Positions 5,797 to 6,912 of a DNA stretch of 6,912 nucleotides are shown here, in pieces (position 1 is the first letter of the stretch; each line of letters begins with the position of its first letter). The position numbers were made by a program, and so were the translations under genes. Location of the stretch: positions 1-6,912 of the forward strand of contig DATHGT010000381.1 in assembly GCA_035317605.1 (NCBI GenBank), written 5' to 3'. Origin of the DNA: DATHGT01 sp035317605 (GTDB lineage: Bacteria > Methylomirabilota > Methylomirabilia > Rokubacteriales > CSP1-6). Under the pieces are notes generated by a model. It was not told the origin of the DNA, ran no database searches, and saw nothing but the letters and a program-made list of their open reading frames with translations.

Positions 5797-6103
5797 GAAG
5801 ACCATCGCGCGACTTTCCCTGGCCCAGCTCGAGGCGAGTGACGAGCACGTCGAGGCATTCAAGGCCCTGGCGCACCTGACCCGCCTCCAGGTCTTCTTCT
5901 TCCTGGTGCGCGCGGGCCGGGAGATGTCGGTGGGCGAGATCCAGACCGAGGTCGAGATTCCGGGCCCGACCCTGTCGCACCACCTGGACCTGCTCCGGCG
6001 GGCCGGCCTGGTCGAGAGCCGCAAGGAAGAGCGGTACATCTACTATTCCGTGAAGCGGGATGCGGTGACGGCGCTGGTGCGCCTGCTCACTGCGTGCTGC
6101 TAG
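5795..6103 (+). CDS. arsR: ArsR-family arsenic-responsive repressor
   Basis: The 102-residue winged-helix protein has the usual ArsR/SmtB length and layout: FKALAHLTRLQVFFFLVRAG (22-41), the helix-turn-helix PGPTLSHHLDLLRRAGLVES (56-75) and the wing RKEERYIYYSV (76-86). It should repress its own operon and release it when trivalent arsenic (inorganic or methylated) binds. The classical ELCVCDL metal site of plasmid ArsR is absent. The only cysteines are the final two residues, Cys101-Cys102, which recalls the C-terminal cysteine site of Acidithiobacillus-type ArsR, although that has a third cysteine. The start is the ATG at 5795; an upstream in-frame TTG at 5759 would place the coding start in the -35 box. 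There is no ribosome site before the ATG, consistent with a leaderless message. The stop lies 11 bases before the arsI ATG. Confidence 0.92.
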   Translation: MKTIARLSLAQLEASDEHVEAFKALAHLTRLQVFFFLVRAGREMSVGEIQTEVEIPGPTLSHHLDLLRRAGLVESRKEERYIYYSVKRDAVTALVRLLTACC

Positions 6104-6108
6104 AGGAG
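6103..6108 (+). promoter_or_regulatory. Ribosome binding site of arsI
   Basis: GAGGAG begins at the last base of the arsR stop and lies six bases before the arsI ATG at 6115. It sets that start rather than an in-frame upstream codon at 6094 and suggests reinitiation after arsR. Confidence 0.75.
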
Positions 6109-6114
6109 AATTCC

Positions 6115-6516
6115 ATGAGCGCGAGAGTGCATCTCCATCTCCACGTGTCGGATCTGGCCAAGAGCCGGGAGTTCTACGAGAAGTTCCTCGGCGCCGGGCC
6201 GGTCAAGGTGAAGTCCGGGTACGTGAAGTTCCTTCCCGAGTGGGCCCCCGTCAACCTGGCCCTCTCCGATGGCGGGGCGGCCGGTGCGGGCACGATCGAT
6301 CACGTCGGCGTGCAGGTGGACGCGGTGCCCACCGTGATCGCCGAACTGGCCCGCGTCAAGGCGGCTGGCCTGCCGGTGCGGGAGGAGATGGGCGTCGACT
6401 GCTGCCACGCGAACCAGGACAAGTTCTGGGTCCAGGATCCCGACGGCGTCGAGTGGGAGGTCTATCACCTCAACTACGACCTCGAGAGCGAGGTCACCGC
6501 GCCTCGCCCCATGTGA
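6115..6516 (+). CDS. arsI: ArsI/CadI-type VOC-fold dioxygenase, C-As lyase
   Basis: The 133-residue protein has the two-module VOC (glyoxalase/bleomycin) fold. ArsI is a non-haem iron dioxygenase that cleaves the carbon-arsenic bond of trivalent organoarsenicals such as methylarsenite, releasing arsenite. The diagnostic vicinal cysteines appear in GVDCCHANQDKFWVQDPDG (Cys96-Cys97), the usual position for the arsenic-binding pair. Candidate metal ligands are His6 in VHLHLHVSDL (His8 is an alternative), His63 in GTIDHVGVQVD and Glu115 in VEWEVYHL. SREFYEKFLG (17-26) is the typical VOC opening helix. The closely related CadI proteins are annotated as cadmium-induced; the arsR and arsM neighbours favour the arsenic role. 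The gene is 11 bp behind arsR and 52 bp ahead of arsM, so a single transcript is likely. Activity on a given organoarsenical is inferred. Confidence 0.87.
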   Translation: MSARVHLHLHVSDLAKSREFYEKFLGAGPVKVKSGYVKFLPEWAPVNLALSDGGAAGAGTIDHVGVQVDAVPTVIAELARVKAAGLPVREEMGVDCCHANQDKFWVQDPDGVEWEVYHLNYDLESEVTAPRPM

Positions 6517-6539
6517 CTGCCGCTGGCCAAGAGCGGCGG
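6517..6539 (+). repeat. Small intercistronic hairpin between arsI and arsM
   Basis: GCCGCT (6519-6524) and AGCGGC (6532-6537) pair around a 7-nt loop, extendable by one G-U and one G-C pair, directly after the arsI stop. There is no T-run. It is too weak to call a terminator and may only stabilise the upstream message or set relative arsM level. Confidence 0.3.
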
Positions 6540-6568
6540 GTCCTGCTGCTCGTCGTGAGGACACACCG

Positions 6569-6912
6569 ATGAGCGACGACATCAAGGGCATCGTGAAGGA
6601 AAAGTACGCGCGGGCCGCGCTCCGGGTGACCGCGGTCGATGGCACGTCCTGCTGCGGCACGGCCTCGTCTCGAGGCGAGTGCGATCCGATCACCTCGGGT
6701 ATCTACGCGGACAGTGACACGTCCGCGCTGCCCGCCGAAGCCCGGGCGGCCTCGCTCGGCTGCGGGAACCCGACGGCCCTGGCGGAGCTCAAGGCGGGCG
6801 AGACCGTCCTCGACCTCGGATCGGGAGGCGGCATCGACGTGCTGCTGTCCGCTAGGCGCGTGGGACCGACCGGCAAGGCGTACGGCCTCGACATGACCGA
6901 CGAGATGCTGGC
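6569..6912 (+). CDS. arsM: Arsenite S-adenosylmethionine methyltransferase, 3' end cut by window edge
   Basis: The first 114 codons are visible. ArsM transfers methyl groups from SAM to As(III), giving methylated and finally volatile arsenicals. The SAM motif I is TVLDLGSGGGIDVLLSA (79-95), followed by the acidic post-I motif in YGLDMTDEML (105-114). Family-typical cysteines are present: Cys28-Cys29 in GTSCCGT, Cys38 in GECDPIT and Cys65 in SLGCGNPTA; the last corresponds to an invariant arsenic-binding cysteine of the family, and one of the earlier ones probably to its partner. The remaining catalytic cysteines would lie beyond the edge. The start at the ATG is supported by GAGGA at 6557-6561, seven bases upstream. 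It follows arsI by 52 bp with no promoter-like sequence seen between them, so it is probably expressed from the arsR promoter. Confidence 0.92.
   Translation, partial: MSDDIKGIVKEKYARAALRVTAVDGTSCCGTASSRGECDPITSGIYADSDTSALPAEARAASLGCGNPTALAELKAGETVLDLGSGGGIDVLLSARRVGPTGKAYGLDMTDEML

Noticed and set aside
3997..5841. A 614-codon plus-strand open frame across the acyl-CoA synthetase
   Set aside because: It is an Arg-rich off-frame shadow that would run through the palindrome and the arsR promoter.

Overview
This is a GC-rich window (about 70% G+C by eye) with densely packed, codon-biased genes. It encodes a lipoprotein, an inner-membrane mechanosensitive channel and an AsmA/DUF748-type envelope protein, which points to a diderm (Gram-negative) bacterium. 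The overall flavour, including the form of the arsenic genes, suggests an uncultivated soil or sediment lineage such as Rokubacteria/Methylomirabilota or a deltaproteobacterial relative. That placement is a guess from style, not a demonstrated one.

Left half, minus strand. A very long DUF748-family protein (901 codons visible, C-terminus off the left edge) lies 10 bp downstream of an MscS-type mechanosensitive channel gene. The two look like one envelope operon read from about position 3577, behind a TTGCCG/TACCCT promoter. Upstream of them on the same strand is a gene for an 85-residue lipoprotein of unknown function with a near-perfect ribosome binding site.

Middle, plus strand. A 278-bp divergent intergenic region leads into a complete AMP-forming acyl-CoA synthetase of 514 residues with all core motifs. 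It ends in a 20-bp perfect palindrome that probably acts as a terminator.

Right end, plus strand. This is an arsenic operon: arsR (repressor), arsI (ArsI/CadI-type VOC dioxygenase, C-As lyase) and arsM (arsenite methyltransferase, cut by the right edge). An AT-rich promoter with 5/6 matches at both -35 and -10 and a 17-bp spacer sits so close to the arsR ATG that the transcript should be leaderless. A perfect 14-bp palindrome covers the -10, the predicted transcription start and the start codon, and is the obvious ArsR operator. The operon pairs an enzyme that adds methyl groups to arsenic with one expected to remove them.

The most unusual features are an atypical, hairpin-rich 84-nt segment inserted in frame in the DUF748 gene, the leaderless self-overlapping arsR control region, and the methylase/demethylase pairing. 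I saw no RNA genes, CRISPR arrays, insertion sequences or phage genes.
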